Below, piece after piece: positions 22,190 through 34,359 of a DNA stretch of 51,217 nucleotides (position 1 is the first letter of the stretch; each line of letters opens with the position of its first letter). The translations under genes and the position numbers were made by a program. The stretch is from Lichtheimia corymbifera B2541 (Eukaryota; Mucoromycota; Mucoromycetes; Mucorales; Lichtheimiaceae), in the NCBI GenBank assembly GCA_000697475.1, contig JNEU01001072.1, positions 1-51,217 of the forward strand. Reading direction: 5' to 3'. The notes beneath the pieces were generated by a model. It searched no databases. It had not been told where the DNA came from and saw only the letters and a list, made by a program, of their open reading frames with translations.

Positions 22190-23310
22190 AGGACATGCTG
22201 ATCAACTTTGTATTAATAATGAACCCACGCTTCATTTGAAAATTTTGTATGGGAGGGTGTAATGTGGGATTCACGATGGCGGACGGAAATCGGGAAAGCG
22301 CCGGATTTATTGAAAAGCGATCAAGTATGAAGAATCTTGGGATTCCCCATCTTGAACTTGAAACTTGGTAAGAAGGCTCTCTGAGTCATGCTGATCAACT
22401 CCATTCATTTAAAATATGTACGTTTCATTATTATGTTCCTATGGATCGGACGGCCCAAATTTAGGACGGACCCAACGCAAATAGGGTGCATAGTGCACAC
22501 CCCCGCGGTTGTCTTCCTGCATCGACAAACTTGTTCAGGGCGGTGGGTGTCAACATGCTGATCGACTCCATTCATTTAAAAATCATATGCTTCATTGTGA
22601 GAAATAAAATGGGGGCGTCCGACGATGAACAGACAGTCTTATAGGTTGGGTGAACGACCCATAACCTCGAGATTGCCCACCACAAACCTGAAACTTTCAC
22701 ACAATATACTCTTGAACATGCTGATCAATTTATCTTAATAATGACCCCACACTTCATTTGAAAATATTGAATGGGAGGGTATAATGGGTGATTTACTATG
22801 AAGGACGGAAATTCCGAACCCGTCGGAAATCATGACATGTCAGTTAGAATAAAGAATCTTGGGATTGCCCATTTCGAACTTGAAACTTGGTAAGAAGGAC
22901 CGCTGAGTCATGCTGATCAACTCCATTCATTTAAAAACTGTACGCTTCATTATGATGTTTTATGAATCGGACGGTCCAAATATAGAAGAGGTGATCAACG
23001 GACGGGAACGTAAATAGTGCACACCCCCGCGATTGTCCTCCTCCATCGTCAAACTTGATCACGAGGTTCGCTAGGACATGTTGATCGACTTCATTCAAAT
23101 AAAAACCACACGCGTCATAATGAAAATCTTGAATGGTGAGCGTCCATATAGAAAGCAGACGATGACTGCAATAGAGAAAAAGAAGAGTGTACGGCCTGTT
23201 AGTGCCACAAACATGAAACCTTCACACAGGTTGCTCTCAAACACGTTTATCAACTTTGTTCTAATAATGACCTCATGCTTTCTTATTAATATTTTGAATG
23301 GGAGGGTGTA
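22190..23310. repeat. array of ~165-195-bp sub-repeats (copy 1)
   Basis: Variants of ATGCTGATCAACTxCATTCATTTAAAA recur at about 22196, 22390, 22555, 22717, 22911, 23078 and 23246. In most units a GGGAGGGTGTAATG-like or GGACGG-containing tract follows. Alternate units look more alike than neighbours. The same array occurs at 34360-35320 and, inverted, at 46830-47960. Confidence 0.7.
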
Positions 23311-23384
23311 ATGTGGGAGAGACGTGGTTGCATAAATGTGTCACATGACGACCGTGCTCTGACAGAGGATAAACGGCCGACACG

Positions 23385-24965
23385 TGCTGTAATTTTATGT
23401 TGCTTTTCTTTTCAACGCCAACCTCCTCTCACTCCATCGCTTGCTCCCAATGACCCTGACAACAACCGCTTGTTCGATACATCTCTTACTTCAACAATAG
23501 ATGACAGCGTAGATTACGGTAAATGAGTAACTCTGCTGCTACAGCTATGCAGCAAACACGGCATCGCTCCTTCCAGATTACGACCTCTGACAAGCTCACT
23601 GGACCATATTGCGTTATACGGCCTCACTCTTTTTTCACGCGTTGCTTGCCGTGTCGACTGGATCCAACATATCTCCCTCTCTCAACAGCAAGACCACACA
23701 TTCAACACATGTGAGACAACTTGGATACGACCATGTTGTTATTGGCGTAGAGACATAATAATGAACTGATTCAGATGCATCAACTTATCAAGGTGAATAT
23801 GACAAATGACTAGGTAGATGAATCATGTCTTACATGCTTTTATTATGGAATAAGGATACTGTGGATGATGATGAAGTCTTTATTTGGGAACTGCCACCCG
23901 GTACCTAAGTCATACAAAGAGAAGAGAGTTCCAGCAGATCAAATTGCTATCCACCCAAGGCACGAGATATGAGGATAGTAGGGTTTGGAGCAGCAATCAT
24001 CTTCGCAAGTGGATTCAACATCATGCTCTATATGAGCATCCATGAGGATTGGCTGGATTCCAGAGCATTGGGATAAGAAGGTGAACTTCAACTTTTGGAT
24101 GGCGTCTGGACATGGCTTTAGCTCTGAAGCGGTTATCAACAAGGATAAGGTAGCTACGCTGAGGATGGTACAATGGATGATTTGGTCATCGTTGGTATTG
24201 TGAGTATTTACTTATCGCGCGTCATGTTGGCAAAATACACTGACACCGTGTTTCTGTAGAATGTATCCTTTCTTTCTCTACGATGATCATTTGAAGAGTA
24301 CATACCTCTATTACGTACAACAGTGGATTCGATAATGTTACAAGGCACACCTGATGATGCCCCCAATCGACCATGGTAAAAGAGTAGGGATTAGCATTTC
24401 GGAAATGCATGGGAGCTAACAAGGCAAGCAAATCATCAATCAGGCACTTGTTGAATCAAACTGAGCTTGTTTATACCTTTTGGATGATGCAGTATATTTA
24501 TCAACAGTCAATGGATGAGAAGAGATCACTCTACGGCATACCAGGACACAGCCATTCAATACTTGGCACCGATGTATGAGGAATACGACTAGATGGGTTG
24601 AGACAAGCAAAATCATGGCGATATTGGAATTACGCGAGATTTTTATCAACACGACCGCTTTTTATCTATGACCTTTTGGATATGCTCTAGTGTTATCTCT
24701 TTTACCACGACGTATCGCATCTATGGATATGGATAAGGGTATCGATGATGGATTGGATTATTCTGCAATGGACTGAGTGTGGTGCAACATGATGGTCAAG
24801 GCACCTACTGTGGCATCACTTTACGAACGATTGGTGTGGTTACTGTGCAAGGATACCAATGATGGTGTATGTCCGGTTCATCACTCACGTCTATGAAGAT
24901 TGCCGACCTGCTTGACCCATTCTATATTCACGGCATCATACACGATCTACCTGCTTTACAAGTCG
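23385..24965 (+). pseudogene. degenerate spliced gene, family U2, copy 1
   Basis: A conserved block (CTCAACGCCAACCTC-like start, then CCAGATTACGACCTCTGAC, then CAAGCTCACTGGACC) recurs at 29450, 35410 and 40970 and inverted at 46530-46750. In this copy the frame at 23523-23714 reads HRSFQITTSDKLTGPYCVIR. A donor-like CAAG|GTGAAT follows near 23790. Downstream, to about 24960, only broken coding-like pieces remain (for example DLPALQVVEILGYPSHRTFW near 24950). No frame survives. I do not recognise the ancestral protein. Confidence 0.35.
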
Positions 24966-25482
24966 TTGAAATCCTGGGGTATCCGTCACACAGAACATTT
25001 TGGGATTGAAGAGAGGAATTTGATATGGTGGTAGTATATATAGCTAGGAAATATAATGGAAAACGAATAAAGGAGGTTATACATAACAATGAGCAGGACT
25101 GGGTATAAATGCAAAATATAAAATGGTGATCGCTGTAGTACCGTTTATGATTCCTCATTTTCATTAATAACGGAAGGGTCAATAAAGTGATAGCATTGTG
25201 CTCAGTAAAATTCCATTGTCGCTTGATGAATGGTTCCTTCTTTGTTAGTTAAGCATAGAGCATGTAGCAGTATCAGCGTTCTTGCCCATGTCAAAGCTTC
25301 CCCACGTACCATCACTCGTTTCTTGCTACACGCGCTCATCCATAAACATGTGTAACATAACGAGAGCATAATTCAGGGAACATATGTAATGTTGCCATGA
25401 AACCGGACGTCATTGACTCTCAAGCATGCAAAATCAAGCGTTGGAATTATGGTGGATGATGCGCATGTTTATTATACTACTA
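24966..25482. other. intergenic sequence
   Basis: This is the 3' flank of F-box copy D. Only short featureless frames are seen. Confidence 0.4.
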
Positions 25483-27599
25483 TTATACATTAAATTTAAT
25501 CTCTACTTTTGGTATGTGGCGATGCAACATCGCACGCATATTGTCCGGAACCATGCATTGAAGAAAAAGATGCTCCAAACGTGGAAATGACGCCAAAATA
25601 ACAAGGTCCGAGTCAAATACCGTGGCCCCTCCCATCCTGATATCCTTGAGGTTCCGGATTTGACGCAGAGGCTTTATGATGCCTTCAACCATATCAGCAC
25701 CATCCATACCAAGAGTCAACTTTTCTAAAGCATGGCAACCACGTCCTAGTTCTTCCAGCATCTCTTTGCAGCGGTGGGTGATGATATCAGCGAGTAATTC
25801 CCGATTCTTAAGATTTTGTAATTGGGCGAACAAAGGTATCCACGTTGCTTTGGACATCTCAATAGCTTCCATATGCACAATCACATGTTCGAGCAATGAG
25901 CGATTTCCAATGTCAATATGATACTCCAAAAACTGCCTGATGCCGTTGTTGTCGTTGTCCAGTCCTCCAAATACGCTGATGATCTCCAACGTGGAAAGAT
26001 GCTTCAACTGGATCATGGCGCTGGCAATATCCGGCAGAAAACGGGATTCTGGGAGACTGATTGTGGTGAGATTGGGTGCGTTCAGTATAATCCACTTCAT
26101 AAAAGGCACCGCCAAAGATGGATGAAGTTCCAAAAAGCATATATTGACGAGTCGCTGGAATGAAGTCGCTGATAGGGATGAGTCGTTATCAGTGTTTAAG
26201 GATTCATCCTGTCGTTGCCGATTTCTTCGTTGAACGCGTCCATCTGATAATTCCCACAATGCATCGTAACTCTTTACCATTTGGCCGAGCAAGTGAAACG
26301 ATTCCAATGTATGTCGATGAAGGTGCAGAAACTGGATCACGTGGTCCTGAACATAGATCTCATCTCCACCTAAAACAGCTGAGGTGATCCCTTTGCGAAT
26401 TGAATGGTTTTCAAATGCATGTGCGAAAAACCCATTGCTCCTGGTGCCGTAATAAAGCCTCTGTAAGTAAGGACAGTGTTCGTGTAGGATAGGCAAAAGA
26501 CTCGATTCGGGCATTGGCGTAATCTCGAATGACACCAAAGAAGGAAAGCGGCTTATCACATCCACCATATCATCATGTGTAGGAGGTGTCTCTGATGCAT
26601 CGTAAAGTGCTAGGTGCCTCATATTGGGATAGCGTGTTGAAGACGACGAAGACATAACGCAATCCACTTCATCCGTGCTCAAGGATACAAGATTCGGACA
26701 TGATTCCAGAATATCGCGTAGTTGAATGGAATGGCACTCAGAGATGGATAAATGTGTCAGTGAACGTGCAATCATTTCTAGGCCATTAATCAAGGGACGA
26801 CGAGGAGTGGAACGATCACCTACACAATAATATCAGTCTCATCAACCATATCACATACGACCATCCACCCTTTATACTTACATTCTAAATGGAAGTTATC
26901 TAGCCTTGAAAAGTTTTCTCGAGAAAAGAGTTCATCCAACCGCGCATCTGTCATAGTGCCATTCAATGTTCGTACATAGGGTGCGAACCGGACGAGCTGT
27001 GCATGGCCATCCTTGAGTGTGTTATCCTCCTGGACAAATCTGAACCATAAGCCATTCCGACTCTTTAAGAGACGCTCCTGCCATGTACGCGATACATAAA
27101 AAGGCTCATACAGCACATTAGAATCGTAGTATGTTGGCTTCATCCTTCGCCCAATGTTGGTGACAACGATATCCAATGGCAACCGGCTGATGAAATCGAC
27201 TCGTCTGTTGTTGTTGACTATTGCCGCCTTTCGATGTTGCTGGAGATGCTGGTAATATAGATCGGATTCAGGTACTTCAACAAGTCCTTGGTCGTATATG
27301 GAAATGGCTGCTGCATAACGTCCTTGTTCACAATACACGTCTCCCATACACAGGTATCCAAGGCCTGATCCCGGTAATATGGCAACTATTGCGACTGCAT
27401 CACGTAATGCTGCATCGAACTGGGCACTGTTGGCCAGCAACTTGGCACGGTCATTAAGGACTTTGGCGAATTGGTGTGCTACTTGTCGAAGAGCCTCGGT
27501 TGTTGCTGCAATTCGGTTCTTGCCATTACAATGTTCAGCTGTGAGGATTGGTTGCTTCAGCAAATCGGACCAGGTCGAGACTATGTCTGCCAACAACAT
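25483..27599 (-). CDS. TPR-like / F-box / LRR protein (family copy D), intact, two exons
   Basis: Predicted SCF ubiquitin-ligase substrate receptor. Exon 1 is 27599-26882 and exon 2 is 26819-25483. The 62-nt intron (GTAAGT donor, GTGTAG acceptor) is phase 1, giving about 684 residues. TPR-like helices are at about 40-125 (FDAALRDAVAIVAILPGSGL, AAISIYDQGL). The F-box is at about 132-176 (RRVDFISRLPLDIVVTNIG), followed by YVSRTWQERLL. Exon 2 is LRR-rich (LRDILESCPNLVSL, CHALEKLTLGMDGADM, FPRLEHLFLQ) and ends PKVEIKFNV. The ATG at 27599 aligns with the starts of copies E and F. With E, F and G it forms a closely related minus-strand subfamily. The small secreted-peptide gene lies about 550 bp upstream on the same strand. 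Confidence 0.88.
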
Positions 27600-28151
27600 G
27601 CGTGGTGGGTGGTGTCTGAGTGGAACAAAGCAGTAAAGGAGAAGAAGGCGATGTCAGTCCCTAAAATGTGTTGATGGCTGGTTGCACACACACGTTGACC
27701 ACACCCATAGCTAAGCTGGTTGTTCCCTCTAGTGCACTTTAAATAGGAGATCTGTATGACATTATCCTTTTTGTCCCATCAATTCAGAGGCTGTATTTCG
27801 ATAAGAATAAAGTACATGCCATCATCAGCTAGATGCTGTGATAAAACATGAAATGATTGTGTCTAGTCTGATACGCGAACGAATAAGGTTCGAGGATATT
27901 GCATAAAGCACTTTTAACTTGTCTCCGCTATCACGTCAAGCACACATACACACACACCATGCCAGCTAAAGCGGTTACTGTATAGATTAAACCTTGCGCA
28001 TACATACGAGAGATGGTATTTTATTACGTCAGCGAAGATATGACACCAAATGGGTTATGGTTTAATGACAAGAGCCATTATACATGACGAGTATATTGTT
28101 AGACACAATATCATTTACTACTGGTACTCCCATATGTCTTCACGGAAGTGC
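27600..28151. other. intergenic region upstream of F-box copy D
   Basis: The first ~120 bp resembles the upstream regions of copies E and F (a CAAAGCAGTGGAGGAG-like tract), so the duplications carried promoter-proximal DNA. The rest holds no supported feature. It includes the 3' flank of the small peptide gene. Confidence 0.45.
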
Positions 28152-28373
28152 TCACGTTTTGATACACTTTACGAGACAGACTAGTGTCGGCACAGGTTGC
28201 TCGGCACAATACGGGATGCATCCCAGGTTGGTAGGTTTACCATGTCCCTCAAACGCTGCAGCGGGAGATCCAGTGTTAGCGTTCTTTGCTTGGACTGCCT
28301 TGGGATCTTGTTGAGATAACACCATGAGCACCAACAGCGAAAGAATAATAAAAATGAGAGCCTTCAAGTTCAT
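28152..28373 (-). CDS. small secreted cysteine peptide with CX3C-X9-CX3C spacing
   Basis: A single-exon frame of 73 residues. Residues 1-20 form a clean signal peptide (MNLKALIFIILSLLVLMVLS), with likely cleavage around Ser20-Gln21. The mature part is short and has four cysteines at 52, 56, 66 and 70 (GCIPYCAEQP and LVCLVKC). CX3C...CX3C spacing is typical of cysteine-stabilised helical hairpins, but I cannot assign a family. A TATAAAT box lies 48-54 bp upstream of the ATG. It is co-oriented with F-box copy D downstream and has a shortened paralogue at 40146-40256 upstream of another F-box unit. The function is unknown; a secreted effector or antimicrobial-type peptide is only a guess. Confidence 0.6.
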   Translation of the reverse strand: MNLKALIFIILSLLVLMVLSQQDPKAVQAKNANTGSPAAAFEGHGKPTNLGCIPYCAEQPVPTLVCLVKCIKT

Positions 28374-28420
28374 TTTGGTTTCGGTAATCCTAGTGGTGTA
28401 CTATGCCCTTCAACGTCCCT

Positions 28421-28428
28421 ATTTATAA
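28421..28428 (-). promoter_or_regulatory. TATA box of the small secreted-peptide gene
   Basis: On the minus strand the sequence reads TTTATAAATAGGG about 50 bp before the ATG at 28373. The region between the box and the ATG (GTTGAAGGGCATAGTACACC) is shared with the paralogue at 40256, where a TATATAAA is also kept. Confidence 0.55.
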
Positions 28429-28433
28429 AGGTC

Positions 28434-29440
28434 GTGGAGTGCAAGGGTTAAGCAGGGATGAGTCAGTAGCCGTCTCAAATGATGCTAATGCAAGATGTAT
28501 CTCCATTTTGCGTACTTTTATCAATGACACGAAACACAGGTTCCGCGAGAGCGTTATACTTGATATCATGTGGTCCTTGTAGATGAATACAATATAACAC
28601 TTCCATACGTACGTACATACAATGATGGGTACATACTAGTAAGAAGCAGCACCTTTTCCCGTCTCTTATACTATAGAACTAACAATCAGCTTGTGCCCCT
28701 GCGTCGTTACGAAATATTACCGTCGAGAAATTACAAAGCAACCATACATGCATTATAGTTTATTGAGATCCTTCAATTAACCACATGTATTTATGCCTTG
28801 GTCAAATGAAAATCAGGCAATGTATGTCGTCTACTGAGTAAGCTGCAAGCAAGGTTTACATCATCTCGTATGCAAACTGCATTCCTTGATATGCACCGTG
28901 GTATCTTTACGGAGGATTTTGGGAGCCTAGACACTAAATACACATACTGAGATGTTATCACAGAAATACCCAATGAGAGATCAAGGGGATTATCGAGTTT
29001 GACACTCATTCTGAGTATACCGCTGCGATAATCATACATGTATATTATTATGACGCAAACTATACATAGAAGGTGATCATGTTCCAAGAAGACGGTAGTA
29101 TACATACTGCTTTTTTGCAGCAGTGGGATCAGGTATCTACACATGCATTCAGATCACCTAGAATTTCTTTAGCATAGGTAGCACACGCGCGAATGTGAAT
29201 CAAGAAAAGTGATTGAAGATGGCCTGCCACAATGCATCATACGATCGTATCTGTCAGATACAATATGGGACGAATTTAACTTTATGGTACACGATAATTG
29301 GACGTTGTCAGGCACTACAAATGACTATTTTCCTCATGCATGCTTTGGGATGATGATGGTGTCCAGGGGAATATGTCTGTGTCATATGACAACCATACTT
29401 TGCCAAGGGGAGGATAAAAACACAATCAACGTGTGGTGTG
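28434..29440. other. intergenic, segmentally duplicated sequence
   Basis: Parts recur elsewhere in the array. The block around TGCAAACTGCATTCCTTGATATG (28870) resembles 44680, and GGTGTCCAGGGGAATATGTC (29359) recurs at 40869. A frame at 29209-29448 (+) overlaps the shared block but has a degraded counterpart at 40754-40960. I do not call a gene. Confidence 0.45.
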
Positions 29441-29449
29441 GGAATTAAA

Positions 29450-30245
29450 GCGTTCTTCTCAACCCCAACCCCGTCTCACTCCATCACTTGCTTTCAATGA
29501 CCCTGACAACCATCACTTGTTCGATACATCTCTCTTCCTTCAACAACGGATGACAGCGTACATTACGGCAACTGAGTAACTCTGTCGCAACACCTATCCA
29601 TCGCTCCTTCCAGATTACGACCTCTGACAAGCTCACTGGACCATATTGCGCTATACGAGCTACTCTTTCACGTGTTGTGTTGTAGCATGCTGACGACTGG
29701 GTTCAACATAGCTCACACTCTCGACAGCAGAGCTTCGCATTGAGCATTCACGTGAGGTGGCTTCGATCCAGCCATTCGATTACTTGGTGTAGCAACATTT
29801 TCAAGCGCTCTTATTCAGATGCTTCAATGTATCAAGGTAAACAGCAGATGGATTGTCATGCAGGTAGATGGATCTTTTCTAACATGCATATCGCTCGTTA
29901 AAGATAGCATGGATGGATGATGATGCGCCATTATGTGGTAGCTGGCACTATAGTTCGGTGAAGCGAGTTTCGTAAGCATCTCTGGAGGAATATACAATGG
30001 CGAGGATATCTGGAGAAGCAAGCAGCATATATAATCAGCATGGTATTCTCACGTGATATCTATCAACCAGCATGAGGATGGGCGGTTTTCGAGGAAAAAT
30101 ACAAGGACAACCCTGGATGATCCCATTCACGTCGCAATAGACATGGTCCATTCCCTTTGTATCATAGCAACATTCAAGACTTGCAATATACCTTATTCAT
30201 GGCATGTTTTAATTCAAGGAGTTACTTTGTGTGATTTATAACACG
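29450..30245 (+). pseudogene. degenerate spliced gene, family U2, copy 2
   Basis: It shares the CCAGATTACGACCTCTGAC block and a donor-like ATCAAG|GTAAACAG (near 29835) with the other U2 copies. The frames are broken and no long frame survives. Downstream to about 30245 only short coding-like scraps remain. The ancestral function is not recognised. Confidence 0.35.
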
Positions 30246-30543
30246 GTGGATGGATGGATATTAGCGTTATCATGGGTTAAACGCGGATGACATTGTGAGG
30301 GATTGTGATTTTGGGTGGATCAAGTGATGACATACATCAGCATCACAATGAGGACAGCATATGTTATATTTTGGAAGGATACAAGGAAGAGGGGAGGAAA
30401 TGAATTTTTTTGGGGGACAGATGGATTGTAAACCTCCTCCATCATGCACAGATTCTTTTCCATTAATCCGACCATCATCAACAAGTAACGTGACAAGATA
30501 TCTAGGTGATCATTAAACAACGCATTATCATAGACTGTCAATT

Positions 30544-32635
30544 TTATATAATAACAACTTTTTGTATACGGCTACGCAACATCTCCATAATATTCTTATC
30601 CGGGACAGCATAGTAAAGATCGAGGCGTTCTAGCTTGGGAAATTCAATCAACGCAAAGAGGTCTGGTTGCGATAATAAACTTGCTCCAATCCTGAGATGT
30701 TTAAGATTTGGAAGTGTACACAGAGGCTTAATGAGACCATCGGCAAACCTGGCGCAACTTTTACCGAGTGTTAACTTTTCTAGAGCGGGGCATCCTTGGC
30801 CTAGGGCTACCAATATTGGCTTGGCCTCATTGTGAACGTCGAGGGCGAGTAATTCCAAGATCTTCAAGCACTTGAGCCTGGCAATCAAAGGCAACCACGT
30901 GACATGGTGGATCCCGGTATTGATGTGCAGGGTCATTTCTTCCAGAGTTGATAGGCCTTCCTTTGCAATATGAAGCTCCAGGAATTTAGTGATGCCACCA
31001 AAATCATGATCTCCCGTCATCTGCTTGATCGTTAACTTGGAAAGATGATCCGATCTAGCCATCGCGTCTGCCATATCAACTTGAAGACTGGAATCAGGAA
31101 TACAGATATCTTTGAGATTCGGTGCGTTCAAGGTCATCTACTTCATAAGGTCATTGCGTGTACCGGTATACGGGAGATAATCAATGCTAGCCAGTTGCGT
31201 GAATAAAGTTTGTGATTGGGTTGGATCATTTTCAGAAGAAGGTAAATCAACATCTCCAGCGCCGTTCGATACTACTTTGTCATGCTGTAATCTCCAATTG
31301 CAATTAGCCTGATCAATTGGACCGACAAATGTAATCGTTTCGAGTGAATGCTGATTCATATGTAGGAACTTGATAAGGTCATCTTGATGATACACGACTC
31401 TGCCATAGAAATGAACCGATGTGACCCCTTGCCGACTTGGGTGAAAATCAAATTCGCCTGGACCAAGGTATCCACCACCATAATGAAGTCGTTGTAGACG
31501 AGGGCAGTGTTCATGTAGAACGGTCAAGAGCTTGGAGTCGGACAATGGCGAAACCTCAAATGATAATAAAGAAGGAAACCGGCTTAGAGCGTCCATCACA
31601 TCATCATAATCAAGATCTTTTTCTGATACAAAGGACACAAGCCCCAGATGCGCCATCTTGGGGTACCGCAGTGAAGGCGATGAGGGTGTCACAACAGCCA
31701 CATCTTCTGCATTCAGAGACACCAGATTTGGGCATAGCTCCAGGATATCACGTAATTGAATGTAAGTGCACACACGGAGGCTCAAGTGCGTGAGTGAATC
31801 AGCAATCAATCGCAGGCTGTTTAAAAGTGGACGACGAGGTATGAGGTTATCACCTATACAAAATGTAAGATGTTGATCATTTAAAACGTGTTATATATAT
31901 GTAAGGCCTGTACTTACAGTCTACGTCTAGGTGTTTGAGGTTGGAAAAGCGTGCACGAGAAAAGAGTTCATCCAAATGAACCCCATCTGTTATTGCGCCT
32001 GATAAGCTCTGAACATAGGGTGCAAACCGAACAAGTTGATCATGGCCCCTCTTGAAGGTGTGATCCTCATCGCCAAAATTAATGTCCAAGCCATTAGGTT
32101 GCTGTAAGATACGCTTCTGCCATCCACGTGATACATAAAGAGGCTCGTACAGCTCTCTGGATCTCACATTTGTTGCATTCATCCTTGGTAAAATGTTGGT
32201 GATAACGATATCCAATGGCAACCGGCTAATGAAATCGACCCGTTTACTATTGTTGGCTACTGCTGTCATTCGACGTTGTACGAGTGGTTGATAATATGCA
32301 TCGGATCCCGGTACTGTTTCAATGCCTTGATCATATATGGAAATGGCTGCTGCATAACGGCCTTGTTGACAGTAAACGTCTCCCATACGCAAATAACCAA
32401 GCCCTGATCCCGGTAATATGGCTCTTATAGCTGCTGCATCACGTAACGCTGTATCAAACTGGGCACTGTTGGCGATAATTCTGGCACGTTCATTGAGCAC
32501 CTCGACGAATTGGTGGGCTGTTTGGTTCAAAGACTCGGTTGCCATGGCAATTCGGTTGCCGTCATTACCATGCTCAGCTGTGAGATTGGGGTTCTTCAGC
32601 AATTCGGACCAGCTAATGTTCTCATCCATGGTCAT
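30544..32635 (-). pseudogene. TPR-like / F-box / LRR family copy E, one in-frame TAG
   Basis: Exon 1 is 32635-31918 and exon 2 is 31853-30544. The 64-nt phase-1 intron has a GTAAGT donor and a TATAG acceptor. TPR-like part (YDQGIETVPGS), F-box (KRVDFISRLPLDIVITNILP) and LRRs (LRDILELCPNLVSL, CPALEKLTLG) are otherwise complete, about 675 codons. The only break is TAG at 31140-31138, within DLMK-stop-MTLNAPNL. Copy D has Trp (TGG) here (MKWIILNAPNL). Because the frame continues unbroken on both sides, this is a young nonsense allele, a sequencing error or, less likely, readthrough. If read literally it yields an F-box protein with roughly half its LRRs. The start could be either of two ATGs two codons apart. 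Confidence 0.8.
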
Positions 32636-33284
32636 TTGACTTGCAGTATGCGTTTGAGTCCAACAAAGTAGTAAAACGACCCGAGTGGAGTTTGTACCTG
32701 GGATGGTTGATGGCTAGTTTGGCCTTCTCTCTAGTACAGTAATAAATGTATTTGTAACCCGAAATGATATGTTCCTCTGAGAGTGTCCTATATGAAAAGA
32801 TGAGAGTGGCAAGGGTGATGTTTTGTCTTTGTGGTTCTTTATCGTACGAACAAGCATGTATATGGGGAGTGCTTATGATGCCCCATGCTGGATTGGCAGA
32901 GGTAAGCATCATATGTTTGGATATGCTTCAATGGATCAGAGTTCGCTCTTATATGAGCATAATGCTTACAATGAACTAAGCTTTATAACAAGGACAACGC
33001 TGGGCATTAACAAGCATTTCACAATCATTACTGCTTATCGTCTACCAGGATGTGAACTTGGAAGCTTTAGTAAGGCAACATGGCAAAGGAACAAAAGCGT
33101 TCTGATGCGATAATTTAAATGATCCAATCTCGCTTCCCAGCGTGGATCCTCATTAAAGTCACCCACCAGATTCCCTCCAAATCCGGTGACATTAGCGAGG
33201 GGTGAAATTATAGAGCGGTGGCTTTGATGAGGATCCACTGTAACCAAGTGATCCACATCTTGCTCATGTGAGCTCATAGTATGA

Positions 33285-34161
33285 TACACCAAACATTACA
33301 TTGAATCCAGTTTTTATTCAAAGGAAGTCGAAGAATAGGTATGTGTATTTTATCAAGCAGAAGATGATAAGGGAACAGTATTACAAATTGAATCAGATAT
33401 GGTAACAGAGATAATTGTGTTGCTGTATTCTTGTAGTTGCTGCCGTCATAATCATCCTTCATCCATGATTGGAAAATAGCTGCTGCATGTTTTCATTTGA
33501 GTATTCCCAATATCGTCCATGATTGTAAAACGTCTGTTGTCAATTCCATTCAATCCATCATCATCGTCAGCCGTATCCAAGAGACATGACCCATCCTTCC
33601 TGCTGACGACGCGCCAAGTAACCAAAACAAGATCCCAGGATTCCCCATCACTGCGCTTGATTGTATCCATCCATCCATCCATAGGTAACCATTTCAAGTC
33701 CAACATGTTCATAAGAAGACCCTGCAGTAATCGCTGTTGATACGCTTCCTTTTCCATCCAGCTGTTGGTCGATCCATTCTTGGTCACTGTGCATTGCAGC
33801 TGAATCAGATGAAAGATAGCTGATATGGCATCCCATCCATAGGAAATCGTATGCATTAAAGCAAGTCGGTACACGTTAAGCTGCTTCTGTACAATGGCAA
33901 TTTGATGTCCACGTGAAATAGGTTGTAAGGCAAGCTGCTGCAAGAATATAACACCGTTTGAGACAAAGGAGTAGAGATCTTGCTAAGAGCAACTGCTGGA
34001 ATGAATGCTGTTACGATTGGTCGTCGTACAGCAGTGGACAGGGGAAGGAGTGGTGTCAAGAAACGCGTGTGTTGTAGTAGAGTGACAAGGAGGCTGCATA
34101 CACGCCATGAACTTTGCATTCAGTCAAAGACAATCGGATCAGGTAGTTGTAGAGTGGACAT
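33285..34161 (-). pseudogene. FWLLGASS-family gene carried in repeat copy 2, degraded
   Basis: A minus-strand coding-like region begins at an ATG near 34161. The frame 33943-33452 is the longest surviving piece of this carried gene (163 codons). It contains ALQPISRGHQIAIVQKQ and ISYGWDAISAIF, then shifts out of the family frame (family frame resumes at 33836-33648). A further frame to 33274 gives DDYDGSNYKNTATQ and LLLDKIHIPIL. Product unknown; same family as 16914-17669. Confidence 0.5.
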
Positions 34162-34359
34162 GATGAGCTGAAGCAGGACAATCGTTGCAGGTGGTGGTTG
34201 TTCTTGAATGGGCCAACAGTTGAGATGGGAGGACGAGACAATAAAACTGAGAGTGGAAGAGCTGGGCAGACATTGTGAGACAAAGCCATGCATACTGATA
34301 TTAACGCATGATATTGAGATTGCCTCTCTCGTACCTGAAACTTTCACACAAGATGCTTT

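Larger units (their letters stand above)
20640..23310 (+). repeat. composite dispersed repeat, copy 1
   Basis: It shares order and sequence with 32760-35325 (direct) and 46800-49575 (inverted). Three parts are visible: a left segment starting around TTCCTCTGAGAGTGTC, a degraded minus-strand gene (21080-21975), and an array of ~165-195-bp sub-repeats (22190-23310). Anchors pair with the third copy at a coordinate sum near 70,150-70,200, as expected for an inverted duplicate. I see no intact transposase, reverse transcriptase or terminal repeat, so the mobility mechanism is unknown. Confidence 0.75.

Noticed and set aside
27886..27900. GGTTCGAG as a tRNA B-box
   Set aside because: No matching A-box, acceptor stem or cloverleaf around it. 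The same applies to similar strings in the sub-repeat arrays.
28084..28314. 76-codon plus-strand frame
   Set aside because: Antisense to the secreted peptide gene, which has the signal peptide, Cys spacing and TATA box.
29209..29448. 79-codon frame in the segmental duplication
   Set aside because: The duplicated counterpart near 40754-40960 does not keep the frame over its length, so coding constraint is not supported.
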